DNA of 36,920 bases, from NCBI GenBank assembly GCA_034439615.1, contig JAWXAT010000055.1, positions 1-36,920 on the forward strand, read 5' to 3'. Each line of letters starts with the position of its first letter. Position 1 is the first letter of the stretch. Below, in pieces: positions 24,600 through 33,294 of this stretch. The notes beneath the pieces are model-generated. The model was not told where the DNA came from, did no database searches, and worked only from the letters and a program-made list of their open reading frames with translations. Position numbers and translations under genes: made by a program. This DNA comes from Oligoflexia bacterium. Lineage in GTDB: Bacteria > Bdellovibrionota > Bdellovibrionia > JABDDW01.

Positions 24600-25327
24600 A
24601 AAACTTAACTTCTGTATTTTTGTTCCTATTTACAATTCAAGTTCATGGAAGTATCCCAAAAAATAAACCAAGTATTGAGCAAATTTTATCTCAAACAAAC
24701 ACTCACAAATTTTCAACACTTAAAAAAATGGGCCCTGAAGTTTATAAAGAACTTCGAAAACTCACTTTTGATGAGAGTCGAACCTTAGGTATTCGCTGGC
24801 AAGCATTTATGGCAATGGTAAGACTTGGCGAAAAAGAAGCTATTCCTGAAGTCAAAGAAGCTCTAAATAGCAGTGATTGGTTTTTACGAGATGCAGCGAT
24901 TCGAGTATTACCCGCACTTGATAAAGAAGTAGCATACAAAGCAGCTATTAAAGGTCTTGATGATTCAGCATTAGTAGTTCGCACAACTGCTGTTGATACA
25001 TTGGGCCGTTTGGGTAAAAAAGAGTGTGCTGATAAATTGTGGACTGCACTTTATTCAAAAGATAATTATATTCGAAATCAAAGTTTATGGATTCGAAAAC
25101 ATATTGTTTCTGCCCTTGCTGATTTAGCTCTGCCTGGTAGTGAAGCAAAATTTATTAAAGTACTTGATGACAGTGATTCAACTCTTTTTGCACCCGCCAT
25201 TGCAGGCCTTGAGCGTCTGACAGGTAAAAAATTAGGAGAAACGCAAATTCCTCCAGTGTATCGTCGTTATTATTGGAAGAAATGGTATAAAGAAACTGTA
25301 AGTGTTTCTAAGGCCCAGGCGTCTTAG
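24596..25327 (+). CDS. Secreted HEAT-repeat protein
   Basis: A 243-residue protein with a signal peptide (MKNLTSVFLFLFTIQVHG) and at least three HEAT-like repeats between residues ~60 and 205: IRWQAFMAMVRLGEKEAI, FLRDAAIRVLPALDKE, VVRTTAVDTLGRLGKKE and a later ALADLALPGSEAKFI. These form a helical solenoid for protein binding. It ends in RRYYWKKWYKETV. The start overlaps the end of the membrane coiled-coil gene, making a two-gene operon. Its TAG stop overlaps the stop of the convergent lipoprotein gene. Confidence 0.82.
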   Translation: MKNLTSVFLFLFTIQVHGSIPKNKPSIEQILSQTNTHKFSTLKKMGPEVYKELRKLTFDESRTLGIRWQAFMAMVRLGEKEAIPEVKEALNSSDWFLRDAAIRVLPALDKEVAYKAAIKGLDDSALVVRTTAVDTLGRLGKKECADKLWTALYSKDNYIRNQSLWIRKHIVSALADLALPGSEAKFIKVLDDSDSTLFAPAIAGLERLTGKKLGETQIPPVYRRYYWKKWYKETVSVSKAQAS

Positions 25328-25812
25328 TTTTTAGCAGCGTTTCTAGTCAAAATTCGATCAATTTCTAGGTATCTACCGATACGATAAAGAATGGATATTT
25401 CTTCTAGCCCATTAGACGAAACAGCTTGGAAGCCAGAGAAAAAATCAGGTTGAATCTCAGCGCTTTTTAATACGATTACTTCAACTGCAGCTTTACCTTC
25501 AACACGGCCCCTCACAACCCTCACTGTAATCTTATAGCGGTATCCTGGCTTGGGTCGGGTATCATTGGGGTCAGTAAATACTTTATCACCCCTGACATAA
25601 TCAGTTTCTAAAACGCCAAGATCAATATTATTAATTTTCACTGGATATTTTCTTAACGCCAATTGCATCGAGCGCCAGACTTGTTCATAAGCATCGCCAT
25701 AGATTCTGGATTCAGGCTCTTTAATTGGAGGATCATTTTTAGGATTCGTCACGCAACCAGTGATGACAATCAAAATTAAAAACGAAGAAATTAGTTTAGA
25801 AATCGACTGCAT
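25324..25812 (-). CDS. Predicted lipoprotein
   Basis: A 162-residue lipoprotein with a lipobox VITGC (Cys20). The core reads DAYEQVWRSMQLALRKYPVKI, then DLGVLETDYVRGDKVF and YRYKITVRVVRG, a pattern like small outer-membrane lipoproteins of the LptE/BamC-like 'ferredoxin-like' type, but this is only resemblance. The upstream gene overlaps its start by 17 bases, so they form an operon. It ends tail to tail with the HEAT-repeat gene; the two stops overlap by 4 bases. Confidence 0.75.
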   Translation of the reverse strand: MQSISKLISSFLILIVITGCVTNPKNDPPIKEPESRIYGDAYEQVWRSMQLALRKYPVKINNIDLGVLETDYVRGDKVFTDPNDTRPKPGYRYKITVRVVRGRVEGKAAVEVIVLKSAEIQPDFFSGFQAVSSNGLEEISILYRIGRYLEIDRILTRNAAKN

Positions 25813-27328
25813 TGCGTGCCGCGTGTGTCATAGATTCAAAAAGATCGTATCCTATATTAACAGACATGAGTTGATTATTATCAAATTGTAAGACGGGGTC
25901 TAGTCCTAACCAAATATATTCCCAACGTTTAAAGTTTGTGGGCGGTTGAGTTTGAGCAATTTGATCATAAATAGAGCGAGTATCGATTGATAAGAGTTCA
26001 GCAGAAAGTGTTGGCAATTGGATTTTTTCTAATGTGCTGTTTCCAAACACAATCCATTGCGGGCGAACTGATTCATTTATGATGGTCCCTGTTTGTGTGA
26101 CGGTAACATCAGACAAAATGGCATGCACTGCAGATGAAGTAGGTGAAATTCCCTGTCTTTCAGGTCGGGTACTTTCAACCACACCGCCGGCCTCACTGAT
26201 TTTTAATTGGGGTACAGAAAAATATGATTTCAAAGTTAAATTTATGGTTGTTGAAGAATGTGGAATATTTCTAGCTAAGATCGAAGACATTCCCTTATGA
26301 AAAATCATGGCTTCGTTTTCAAGGTGATAATTCATCGCTAAGGCCATGGCATTTACAGGACGCGAATCACCTTTAATACAGCTTAAGTTTTGTGCACCGG
26401 CTGCGATATTTTTAATATCTGTGGGCTGATAGGGTTTTCCGACAAGTTCTGGTGCGCGTGTTAACGCAAGCCCTGCAACTTTTGGTAGTGGCGCATTTTT
26501 AGTCTCAAGTTTTAAGCACGGGCCAAGTTTTGCTTCATTAACATTCATGTGAAGCCCCGAAACAGGACCACTCATTGTTTTATCTTTAATGAGTCCAAAT
26601 TTTTGCATGGTCATTTGATTAATAATATCAAAGAGCGTTTTCCCATCGACAAGGTCTCCAGCCACATCATCAAAAGGAAATTGCCCAGCCACTGCTTGAA
26701 AGCTGTACGTAGCCGGAACAGACATGGGAAGGCGAAAGATCGGCTTATTAAGTGTTATGGGTATGATTCCGTAACTATGTCTTTGTTTTGGAAATATTAA
26801 GTTACTAGGAACAAAAACGTCTTTCCCTAAGACAGAAAATTTATCAACTTGAGTGCTGATGAGATCTGACATTTGAAAGGCAAATAATTTATCTGCGTTT
26901 AAGAACGGTAAAAAAAGTCCAAAGGTGGCGATATCTGAAAAGTTAACGATCAAGGCATCCCAGCCAACAAAATCACCTGATAATTCGGCCTGTTTTTGAA
27001 GGCTTGGGGGTGGTAGTTGAAGTTTAAATTCAATTCCTGATTGATTGAAATAAGTGATTTTTGGGTATCCTGTTTTTACAATGGTTATAGGTGTGTCGGT
27101 GATTTCACCATTTATGCTTGAGGCATTAAAACTCGCAATACCTTGGCTGTTTGTGATGGCCGTATTTTGAGCAAACGGGGAGTTGGGAGCTTTACCCACC
27201 TGAACGACAGCACCGGTAACGGCTTGGCCCTTTTGGTCTATGACTTTGACCAATAAAGCTGGGCTAGAAGCCATGGCAAGATTGAATGAAATGAGAACAC
27301 TTAGAAAAACCCCAAGATTGCTTTTCAT
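25796..27328 (-). CDS. Secreted protein with carboxypeptidase-regulatory-like domain
   Basis: A 510-residue protein with a signal peptide (MKSNLGVFLSVLISFNLAMA). Residues ~22-105 resemble an Ig-like carboxypeptidase-regulatory/CNA-B fold (VKVIDQKGQAVTGAVVQVG, TNSQGIASFNASS, IVKTGYPKIT). The rest, rich in beta strands and with a few Cys, is unassigned (for example LRPQWIVFGN-like strand near 435 and GLDPVLQFDNNQL near 480). It is the first gene of an operon with the overlapping lipoprotein gene and is probably a periplasmic or surface partner of it. Confidence 0.75.
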   Translation of the reverse strand: MKSNLGVFLSVLISFNLAMASSPALLVKVIDQKGQAVTGAVVQVGKAPNSPFAQNTAITNSQGIASFNASSINGEITDTPITIVKTGYPKITYFNQSGIEFKLQLPPPSLQKQAELSGDFVGWDALIVNFSDIATFGLFLPFLNADKLFAFQMSDLISTQVDKFSVLGKDVFVPSNLIFPKQRHSYGIIPITLNKPIFRLPMSVPATYSFQAVAGQFPFDDVAGDLVDGKTLFDIINQMTMQKFGLIKDKTMSGPVSGLHMNVNEAKLGPCLKLETKNAPLPKVAGLALTRAPELVGKPYQPTDIKNIAAGAQNLSCIKGDSRPVNAMALAMNYHLENEAMIFHKGMSSILARNIPHSSTTINLTLKSYFSVPQLKISEAGGVVESTRPERQGISPTSSAVHAILSDVTVTQTGTIINESVRPQWIVFGNSTLEKIQLPTLSAELLSIDTRSIYDQIAQTQPPTNFKRWEYIWLGLDPVLQFDNNQLMSVNIGYDLFESMTHAARNAVDF

Positions 27329-27421
27329 ATAACCCCCTAGTGATAATTAATATGAAAGCTATATGGGCTGTAAGTTGTCAATCCTAATAGAGTTTTTTGC
27401 CGCAACGGGTCGGGTTCTCCG

Positions 27422-27450
27422 TTGACAAATTGGAGATGAGTGCGTTAACT
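27422..27450 (+). promoter_or_regulatory. Promoter of tRNA-Met
   Basis: Consensus -35 TTGACA (27422-27427), 17-bp spacer, -10 TTAACT (27445-27450), 17 bp before the tRNA 5' end. Confidence 0.8.
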
Positions 27451-27467
27451 TCTGCGTTCTTTTTGAT

Positions 27468-27544
27468 GGCGGAGTAGCTCAGTTGGTTAGAGCATACGGT
27501 TCATATCCGTAGTGTCGGGGGTTCAACTCCCTCCTCCGCTACCA
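27468..27544 (+). tRNA. tRNA-Met (anticodon CAT)
   Basis: A complete 77-nt cloverleaf: acceptor GGCGGAG/CTCCGCT (first pair G-U), D-arm GCTC/GAGC, anticodon arm TACGG-TTCATAT-CCGTA, T-arm GGGGG/CCCTC with TTCAACT loop, encoded CCA. The G1-U72 pair and the arms look like elongator tRNA-Met; a tRNA-Ile with modified CAT cannot be fully excluded. Confidence 0.93.
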
Positions 27545-27594
27545 ATCTTTGAAAAAATCTTGTCAATGAATCTTAAAGTCTTGAAAATAGAACG

Positions 27595-29004
27595 ATGAAA
27601 AAGTTTTTCACCGAAAATAAAATCTTAATCTGTGCTGTGCTTTTAGGTCTCACATTTTTTGCATTTGTTGATGATCGCTATCGTAGCTTTGATGATTCAA
27701 ATCAATATTTTGTTGAAGCTCGTGAATTTGCGCAAAATCGAAAGCCGCCAGTAAAAGCAATCGCTCAAGATTTGAATTGGTTGGGGATGGACGGGCCGTC
27801 TCATACGCCGCCGTTAACAGCTTATAGCTGGTCATGGCTTAATAACAAAAGCGATCACAGGCAAACTCTTTGGAATGTAAAATTTTTTCAAGCGTGTCTT
27901 TTGTTTTTTAGTTTTCTAGGGTTCATGTGGTGTTTAGGTAATCGAAAATTTAGCTTTGATGCTTTTATTATTAGTTGTCTTGTCTTTCTAAATGAATTCA
28001 CTCGAAGTCTTGTTTTTGCACCGATTTCAGAAGCAGCATCCATAACATTTCTTATTGTGAGTTACATGTGGCCACAGTTATCAGGTATAACTTCTGTTTT
28101 TCAAATTGCAACGCGCCATCCAGTTGCAATTCTTCATGGCGCAGTTTTATGGCGGAATAAAAAAAATATTTCAGTCATTATCCCAGGTGTGATTACAGCG
28201 ATTATATTCATCGCGTATTTTCAAACCCTATTGGTTCCAAGTAAACTTACAAATATGGCCCCATCTTTGGCAAAAGTCGTGAATACATACTCGGGGCTAA
28301 TAAAGGAATGGGCTTATTTGTATTTTAATCATCTTTTGCCCGATGAAACACTCTGGTTTCAAGTGCTCTGGGGGGCGTTAGTAACGACTGCATTTATATT
28401 ACTCCTTCATCGCAAACGAAAAGCCTGGCTTGTTTGGTCACTAGTTGCCTTTTATTGTTTGATAATCCTCATCCCATTTTCTGCAGGCATGAGGTATTTT
28501 TTTCCGATTTTTATATTTTTAATTTTAGAATTTAAACCATCACTTCCTAAATGGAAATGGTCACGATTAGTTTTTGTCGTAATGGCAATGCATTTGATTA
28601 TTCAACAGGTAGGTGCGATTTCAGAATTTAAACGTTATCCAGTTCCTGAAACCGATACCCCTGGATTAGCAGAAACTAAAAAATGGCTCAAAGATAATCA
28701 ATTTGCGAAAAGCCGTATCATGATGATCGGAAGACGATTTTGCGTACATTACTTTGAGACTGAATGTTTTGGGCTAGTTATCAAAAACGATATTTTTGAG
28801 GCTTTAAATACAGAGAAAATAGATTTTGTACTCATCACAGGCCTTGCGTGGCACGGTCAAGAAAGAGAATTTGAAACATTACTAAAAGATCAATTGGCAA
28901 AATCAAATTTTAATTTTGATAAACATTTACACAATATACAAGGCGTGCAGCTCTTCGATGTTAGAGAAATAAAAAATAAGGCGAGACCTGAGATCTCTCC
29001 TTAA
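27595..29004 (+). CDS. Multi-pass membrane protein, GT-C glycosyltransferase-like
   Basis: A 469-residue protein with about eight to ten hydrophobic segments: ~9-26, ~97-118, ~120-140, ~142-165, ~190-210, ~255-275, ~281-300, ~305-320 and ~325-345. After the first one comes FVDDRYRSFDDSNQY, an acidic first loop like the catalytic Asp/Glu pair of GT-C (ArnT/PMT-like) glycosyltransferases. The C-terminal ~110 residues are soluble. This would transfer a sugar from a lipid carrier on the periplasmic side, but no acceptor can be named. It follows tRNA-Met by 50 bp and ends 18 bp before a convergent gene. Confidence 0.65.
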   Translation: MKKFFTENKILICAVLLGLTFFAFVDDRYRSFDDSNQYFVEAREFAQNRKPPVKAIAQDLNWLGMDGPSHTPPLTAYSWSWLNNKSDHRQTLWNVKFFQACLLFFSFLGFMWCLGNRKFSFDAFIISCLVFLNEFTRSLVFAPISEAASITFLIVSYMWPQLSGITSVFQIATRHPVAILHGAVLWRNKKNISVIIPGVITAIIFIAYFQTLLVPSKLTNMAPSLAKVVNTYSGLIKEWAYLYFNHLLPDETLWFQVLWGALVTTAFILLLHRKRKAWLVWSLVAFYCLIILIPFSAGMRYFFPIFIFLILEFKPSLPKWKWSRLVFVVMAMHLIIQQVGAISEFKRYPVPETDTPGLAETKKWLKDNQFAKSRIMMIGRRFCVHYFETECFGLVIKNDIFEALNTEKIDFVLITGLAWHGQEREFETLLKDQLAKSNFNFDKHLHNIQGVQLFDVREIKNKARPEISP

Positions 29005-29022
29005 AAGTATTTTATTAAAAAA

Positions 29023-30273
29023 TTATCTAAAAATTTGAAAATAGGAATCTAATCTTGTTCGGATTCTTTTAAGATCATTTGGCAATTTTGCTGGATTATT
29101 TGATGCAAGGGCCTCTTGATAACGCTTCACTGCCTTAAGTGAAGTTTCAATATTGCACTTTACACAAATCTTATCCTCTAAACCTTTAGCGTCGACATCA
29201 CTTTTATCTTTGTCATACCAATTGAGATAATCTTCAAGTCTGTATTGAAGATAAGCTAAACTCTCTGTTGTATTTTTACGTACAAGAGTTGGGTTTTTGC
29301 CAGAAGATCCCGTAATCGCGCCAATGGTTGATACCAACCCATAGTGATCTGATAAATTAATTGTTGAACCATCTTGTTTTTTAATGCGTTGATCAAAGTC
29401 ACGCTGAGCGTTGGTTATCAATAGTCTAGGTGAGACATAGATGTAATCTAATTGACCGTTGAAAGCTTTATCTCGATAAGAATTATCGCCACATGAGGTG
29501 CAAAATGTGTGATCTTGTTCTTCAAATTTGATTCCATCTAAAGATGATAATTTGTTCCAAAAATCATATTCGATATGAAAATAGCGCTGGTTAAAATCTC
29601 CAGCTAAAATAAATGCATCTGAATCAGTCTGTTCAACAATATGTGCAAAGACCTCAAAAAGCTGCATAAGTCTTTCTGGTGTGTAGCGATCCTCAGAAGT
29701 GTTTTGATTTTCTGATCCATGTCTTGCAACTAAATGTGTGTTAAACATGGAAACAGGTAAACCCTTGAGTGTGACACGACTCATTCCAATGCCTTTACCA
29801 GCCCAAGCTTCACCTTCAGTAATGCGAGAAACGCGTCCGCCTAATGTGAACACTCGAAATGATTGTCGTTCAAACGCAACCGTAGATAACATCTGGATTC
29901 CAGAACCGACTGTTAATTGAACAGGGTAATAATGATTATACTTTAGATTTGAATTTGAAAAGATGTCCTTGCGACCTTCTTCAGTCCAAGCCTCTTGCAT
30001 AAATGCAAAATCAGGTTGTTGTTCTTTGAGTAAGCGCCCGATGGCGGGCATTCGCTCTTTTTTGTCTGGGCTAACAACTTTAAGCCCAAAGACATTGAGT
30101 GATGAAACTTTTGTTTCCCACCCGCTGACATTTAGAGTTCGCGTGTATTCAGGAATACCTTCGTTACTGACTTGTGCTTGTGTAGCTTTTTCTTCACAGG
30201 CGGTTAAAAATACAAGAATTCCTATAATGCCTAGGGTTCCTCTCCATGAAGAACTGCTGCGGAGTAAGTACAT
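29023..30273 (-). CDS. Lipoprotein of the endonuclease/exonuclease/phosphatase (EEP) family
   Basis: A 416-residue lipoprotein (lipobox LTAC, Cys26). The EEP fold is evident: SLNVFGLKVVSP, DFAFMQEAW (metal-binding Glu), STHLVARHG-like NTHLVARHG, ILAGDFNQ (Asp/Asn), and INLSDHYGLVS (catalytic Asp-His). Members include DNases, neutral sphingomyelinases and inositol phosphatases. A surface-anchored lipid phosphodiesterase or nuclease is likely, but the substrate is not decided by the sequence. A C-terminal helical extension (residues ~325-416) is unusual for the minimal fold and has a CVKCN motif. The ATG has AGGGGACC just upstream. Confidence 0.85.
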   Translation of the reverse strand: MYLLRSSSSWRGTLGIIGILVFLTACEEKATQAQVSNEGIPEYTRTLNVSGWETKVSSLNVFGLKVVSPDKKERMPAIGRLLKEQQPDFAFMQEAWTEEGRKDIFSNSNLKYNHYYPVQLTVGSGIQMLSTVAFERQSFRVFTLGGRVSRITEGEAWAGKGIGMSRVTLKGLPVSMFNTHLVARHGSENQNTSEDRYTPERLMQLFEVFAHIVEQTDSDAFILAGDFNQRYFHIEYDFWNKLSSLDGIKFEEQDHTFCTSCGDNSYRDKAFNGQLDYIYVSPRLLITNAQRDFDQRIKKQDGSTINLSDHYGLVSTIGAITGSSGKNPTLVRKNTTESLAYLQYRLEDYLNWYDKDKSDVDAKGLEDKICVKCNIETSLKAVKRYQEALASNNPAKLPNDLKRIRTRLDSYFQIFR

Positions 30274-30450
30274 ATTGGTCCCCTTTACTTCTACTAATCC
30301 ATTCTAATACTCGGTACAAATGGCGGGGCGAGACACAGGGCGATGGTCTAGCAATGGTCTAGTTTTAATGGGATTCTGAAGAAAGAAATGCGAATACAGA
30401 TGGAGTGTTACTGATTAGTCATAGAGTCGATGGGATTGTTGCTAAATTGG

Positions 30451-31326
30451 TTAGGGATATATTCTATTACCTGAGATAATCCCCTGGCGTGCATTATAAA
30501 AATGAGTTTTTAAAATGACTTCTTGATAACCACTAAAACCATAAGCGTATCCACGATTATATTTAAAATTATCGTCGTAGTAAAATTTTAAAAAAGTGAG
30601 CGGCGCTAAAACTTGATGAGCTAAAATTCCCTGTGTGTCTCTCCATCCAAATTCAAGTGCTGGAGTTTTAAAAAAATAATCAATATTATTTGTTACACTT
30701 GTATAAGCAGCAAACATCCAACCTGAAGTCATGCCCAGATATTTTGAAAACTGACTCAAGTAATGTCTAGCGGTAGGTAATTCATTTGGGCCAGGAATAA
30801 TGCTGCAAGAGCCAAAAACGACTAGCGCATCGGGCATGAATTTTAATTTTGCCTTTGTTGAAAACTCATCCCAAAAAATAAATTCATCATTTTGAGTGCT
30901 GGTCCCGCGATAAAGTGAGAGTACCGGTTGAGAGCCAATGCCACCATTACTGCCATGGATTGCGAGTATAAAAAGCGATTGGATATATTCATCGTCATTT
31001 AGGCGCAGTGCTTGCCAAAATTCGTCTGCGGTATTAACTCGCCGATAGTAAACAGGACCCTGAACGGTTTTTTTAATGCGGTCAATTTGAACGCCCACCG
31101 AAGATTCGGATTCAAGAGCAGGATCAGGCCCAACGATTACGAGATTTATTCTTTTTTGTTTAGGAACATGGGCATGGCTATTAGAATGATTGGAGATTGA
31201 ATTTCTAATTTTAGTAACATAAGGATCGCTTGTTTTGAAATTTAATGAAATTTGAGCATGCACTGAAGATAGACCCATAAATATGGGTATTAATAGTCCA
31301 AGACTCCCCAACCACGTGCTTCGCAT
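30451..31326 (-). CDS. Secreted protein with clan CD peptidase-like His/Cys blocks
   Basis: A 291-residue protein with a signal peptide (MRSTWLGSLGLLIPIFMGLSSVHA). A strand-rich start (RINLVIVGPDPAL) leads into two blocks: QSLFILAIHGSNGGIG (His124-Gly125) and PDALVVFGSCSIIPG (Cys174). In caspases, gingipains and DUF4347-type proteins the catalytic His-Gly and Cys each follow a hydrophobic strand like this, about 50 residues apart. So a cysteine peptidase fold is possible. The rest (RDTQGILAHQVLAPL, NRGYAYGFSGYQEV) is unassigned, and I do not recognise the whole. The ATG has AGGGGGACC upstream. It stands alone after the pan/coa operon. Confidence 0.65.
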   Translation of the reverse strand: MRSTWLGSLGLLIPIFMGLSSVHAQISLNFKTSDPYVTKIRNSISNHSNSHAHVPKQKRINLVIVGPDPALESESSVGVQIDRIKKTVQGPVYYRRVNTADEFWQALRLNDDEYIQSLFILAIHGSNGGIGSQPVLSLYRGTSTQNDEFIFWDEFSTKAKLKFMPDALVVFGSCSIIPGPNELPTARHYLSQFSKYLGMTSGWMFAAYTSVTNNIDYFFKTPALEFGWRDTQGILAHQVLAPLTFLKFYYDDNFKYNRGYAYGFSGYQEVILKTHFYNARQGIISGNRIYP

Positions 31327-31338
31327 GGTCCCCCTAAA

Positions 31339-31382
31339 TTAACTCCGCATCACGCTGATGCGTTCCCTTGCCAAGGAGTTAA
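31339..31382. repeat. Nested inverted repeats between panD and the secreted-protein gene
   Basis: Outer arms TTAACTCC (31339-31346) and GGAGTTAA (31375-31382) enclose an inner perfect hairpin CGCATCA-CGC-TGATGCG (31346-31362). No T-run follows on the minus strand. It sits just upstream of the ribosome binding site of the gene at 31326 and so could be a leader structure or a weak terminator of the panD operon. Confidence 0.6.
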
Positions 31383-31416
31383 CTTAAAGGATGAGGCCTT
31401 GTATACTTATAAAAAC

Positions 31417-31827
31417 TTACAGCTTCTGTTGTAAAAAGGGGAGTTCAGTCTTGATGCGATCCTGGGGATCGTAATGACTCGCGAGCTTTTTAACTTTGTT
31501 TGAATCATCGACGAAAACCAGATTCGGCTTAAACAAAGAGCATTGCTCATTTTCAAACTCGGCATAGGCCGCAATGATCACTTTATCACCGGGGTGAACT
31601 AGTCGTGCAGCAGCCCCATTCAGGCAAATTTCTTGAGCTTTGCCATAGATCACGTATGTAGAGAATCTTTGGCCATTGTTGCAATTATAGATATCTACTT
31701 TTTCAAATTCAATGAGATCAGCCGCCTTGCAAAGCGCCGGATCAATAGAGATTGAACCCTCATAATTAAGATCTGCCTCAGTAACGGTAGCTCTATGAAT
31801 TTTAGATTTGAGCAGTGTTCGTTTCAT
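31417..31827 (-). CDS. panD: Aspartate 1-decarboxylase
   Basis: Makes beta-alanine from aspartate for pantothenate synthesis. The proenzyme cuts itself between Gly24 and Ser25 (NYEGSISID), creating the pyruvoyl cofactor; these residues are intact. The NGAAARLV block and [11 protein letters not shown] are present. The usual GSG before ICLNGAAA reads KAQE here, a small change. The start at 31827 ([13 protein letters not shown]) has AGAGGAAAA upstream; the frame is open further, to 31866, but that part belongs to coaX. The gene overlaps coaX by 26 bp and is the last of the operon. Confidence 0.95.
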   Translation of the reverse strand: MKRTLLKSKIHRATVTEADLNYEGSISIDPALCKAADLIEFEKVDIYNCNNGQRFSTYVIYGKAQEICLNGAAARLVHPGDKVIIAAYAEFENEQCSLFKPNLVFVDDSNKVKKLASHYDPQDRIKTELPFLQQKL

Positions 31828-32635
31828 ATTTTTTCCTCTTTGTTGTGGGACTGCTTGGTTTATCAACGTTCATTGCAAGGGCTTTATGTAATCCTAAAAG
31901 TACTAGCTCTGGTATGAGAGCATCAAAGACTTTTTCATTTTCAAAAAGTCTAGAAAACCCACCCGTGCCGATGACGACTGTTGGTTTATTTTCAAAATAT
32001 TTCTTTTTAATTTCACGGCTGAGTTCTTTGAGTACAGCGAGATTACCAAAATAAAGACCTGATTGAATACTCTCAACAGTTGATCTCCCCACAAGCTCTT
32101 TCGGAGCTAGAATTTCAACCGAAGGTAAGCGCGCGGTTTTTGTTTCAAGTGCTTCCATGGAAAGTCGAAGTCCGGGGAGAATCATTCCTCCTAAATACTC
32201 TTTCTCAGAAGTAACGACATCAAAAGTTGTAGCTGTGCCAAAATCAACGATAATGAGATTTTTCCCAGGAAATAAATGTGTTCCTGCAATTGAATTTGCA
32301 ATACGATCGGCACCGACTTCTAATGGGTTTCTGTATTTTATTTTTAATCCTGTTTTGGTACCTGCTTGAAGTAAAAAGGGCTGCATTTTAAAGTATTTCT
32401 GACATGCCCCTTTTAATGAATGCACAACGTCTGGCACTACAGAGCATACTGCAATTTGTTGAATGTTTTTTGGATCAATTTTGTTTTCACGTAAAACCTG
32501 AACTAAAAAAAGTCCAAATTCATCAGATGAATTTGAAAGACGTGAGTTTTTTCTAAATTGAAGGATGATTTTTTGATTCTCATCAAAAACACCCCCATAA
32601 ATTTGGCTGTTACCGACGTCGAGACCTAAAATCAT
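31802..32635 (-). CDS. coaX: Type III pantothenate kinase
   Basis: Phosphorylates pantothenate, the first step of CoA synthesis. The 277-residue protein carries the CoaX actin-like ATPase signatures: [14 protein letters not shown] at the N-terminus (phosphate 1), [12 protein letters not shown], and [14 protein letters not shown] (phosphate 2), and [11 protein letters not shown] near the end. The final ~20 residues are basic and overlap panD by 26 bp. Type III kinases need a monovalent cation and are not inhibited by CoA feedback. The start overlaps the coaB stop by 4 bases. Confidence 0.95.
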   Translation of the reverse strand: MILGLDVGNSQIYGGVFDENQKIILQFRKNSRLSNSSDEFGLFLVQVLRENKIDPKNIQQIAVCSVVPDVVHSLKGACQKYFKMQPFLLQAGTKTGLKIKYRNPLEVGADRIANSIAGTHLFPGKNLIIVDFGTATTFDVVTSEKEYLGGMILPGLRLSMEALETKTARLPSVEILAPKELVGRSTVESIQSGLYFGNLAVLKELSREIKKKYFENKPTVVIGTGGFSRLFENEKVFDALIPELVLLGLHKALAMNVDKPSSPTTKRKKYETNTAQI

Positions 32636-33294
32636 ATATTCTCCTTAAGTACTTCATTAAGTGCTTGGGCAAGTTCAAGTTTTGTTGTTCCTGATTTTAA
32701 AACTGCATCTTGTTTGTAAATCTCAAACCGATGCATTCCATTTTTTTTGATTTCAACAAAATCATTGTGAACAACAAAATCAATTTCCGAATTTCGAGTT
32801 AACTTTTCAATCGCTGTTTTTTGTTCTTGTAAATCTTCCGTTGCAGTTAATTTAAATGCAATCACTGTAAGTGCAGATGCTGAGTAGGACTTTAACTTTT
32901 CAACAATTTTAAAATTAGGCTTTAAAGTCACTTGAAGTTTTTGATCAGAATGGAGCTTACCACCAGCTTTACTGGGGGCTTGATCAACAGATGTCGTAAT
33001 ATTTTCCACTGAGTAGTCACTCACTGCAGCTAAGTGAATAACGACATCATATTTATAAGTGCTTAACTTGGTTTTAATTTTTTCATTGAGATCATCAAAA
33101 CTTTCAAAATAAGTAACATCTCGTACAATGCGGGGGAGTTGAGCGCCGTGACCAGCAAGTTGGGTGACTTCATGTCCACTTTCGGCCATGAAGTCTGCAA
33201 GTAGTGCCCCTGTTACACCAGTGCTGAAGTTTGTTATAAATCTTAAGCTGTCAAGGGGCTCACGTGTGGCGCCTGAAGTGATTAGAATTTTCAT
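32632..33294 (-). CDS. coaB: Phosphopantothenate-cysteine ligase (separate CoaB domain)
   Basis: Joins 4'-phosphopantothenate to cysteine. In most bacteria this is the C-terminal half of the CoaBC fusion; here it is a 220-residue protein alone. It has [20 protein letters not shown], the start of all CoaB domains, then [27 protein letters not shown] (usual AAVADY) and the Lys-rich [14 protein letters not shown]. The dimer region usual GFAAET reads [11 protein letters not shown]. It overlaps coaC by 4 bases and coaX by 4 bases. Confidence 0.9.
   Translation of the reverse strand: MKILITSGATREPLDSLRFITNFSTGVTGALLADFMAESGHEVTQLAGHGAQLPRIVRDVTYFESFDDLNEKIKTKLSTYKYDVVIHLAAVSDYSVENITTSVDQAPSKAGGKLHSDQKLQVTLKPNFKIVEKLKSYSASALTVIAFKLTATEDLQEQKTAIEKLTRNSEIDFVVHNDFVEIKKNGMHRFEIYKQDAVLKSGTTKLELAQALNEVLKENI

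Noticed and set aside
31828-31866. Upstream start extending panD by 13 residues
   Set aside because: PanD begins [13 protein letters not shown], and the self-cleavage site then falls at the standard Gly24-Ser25.
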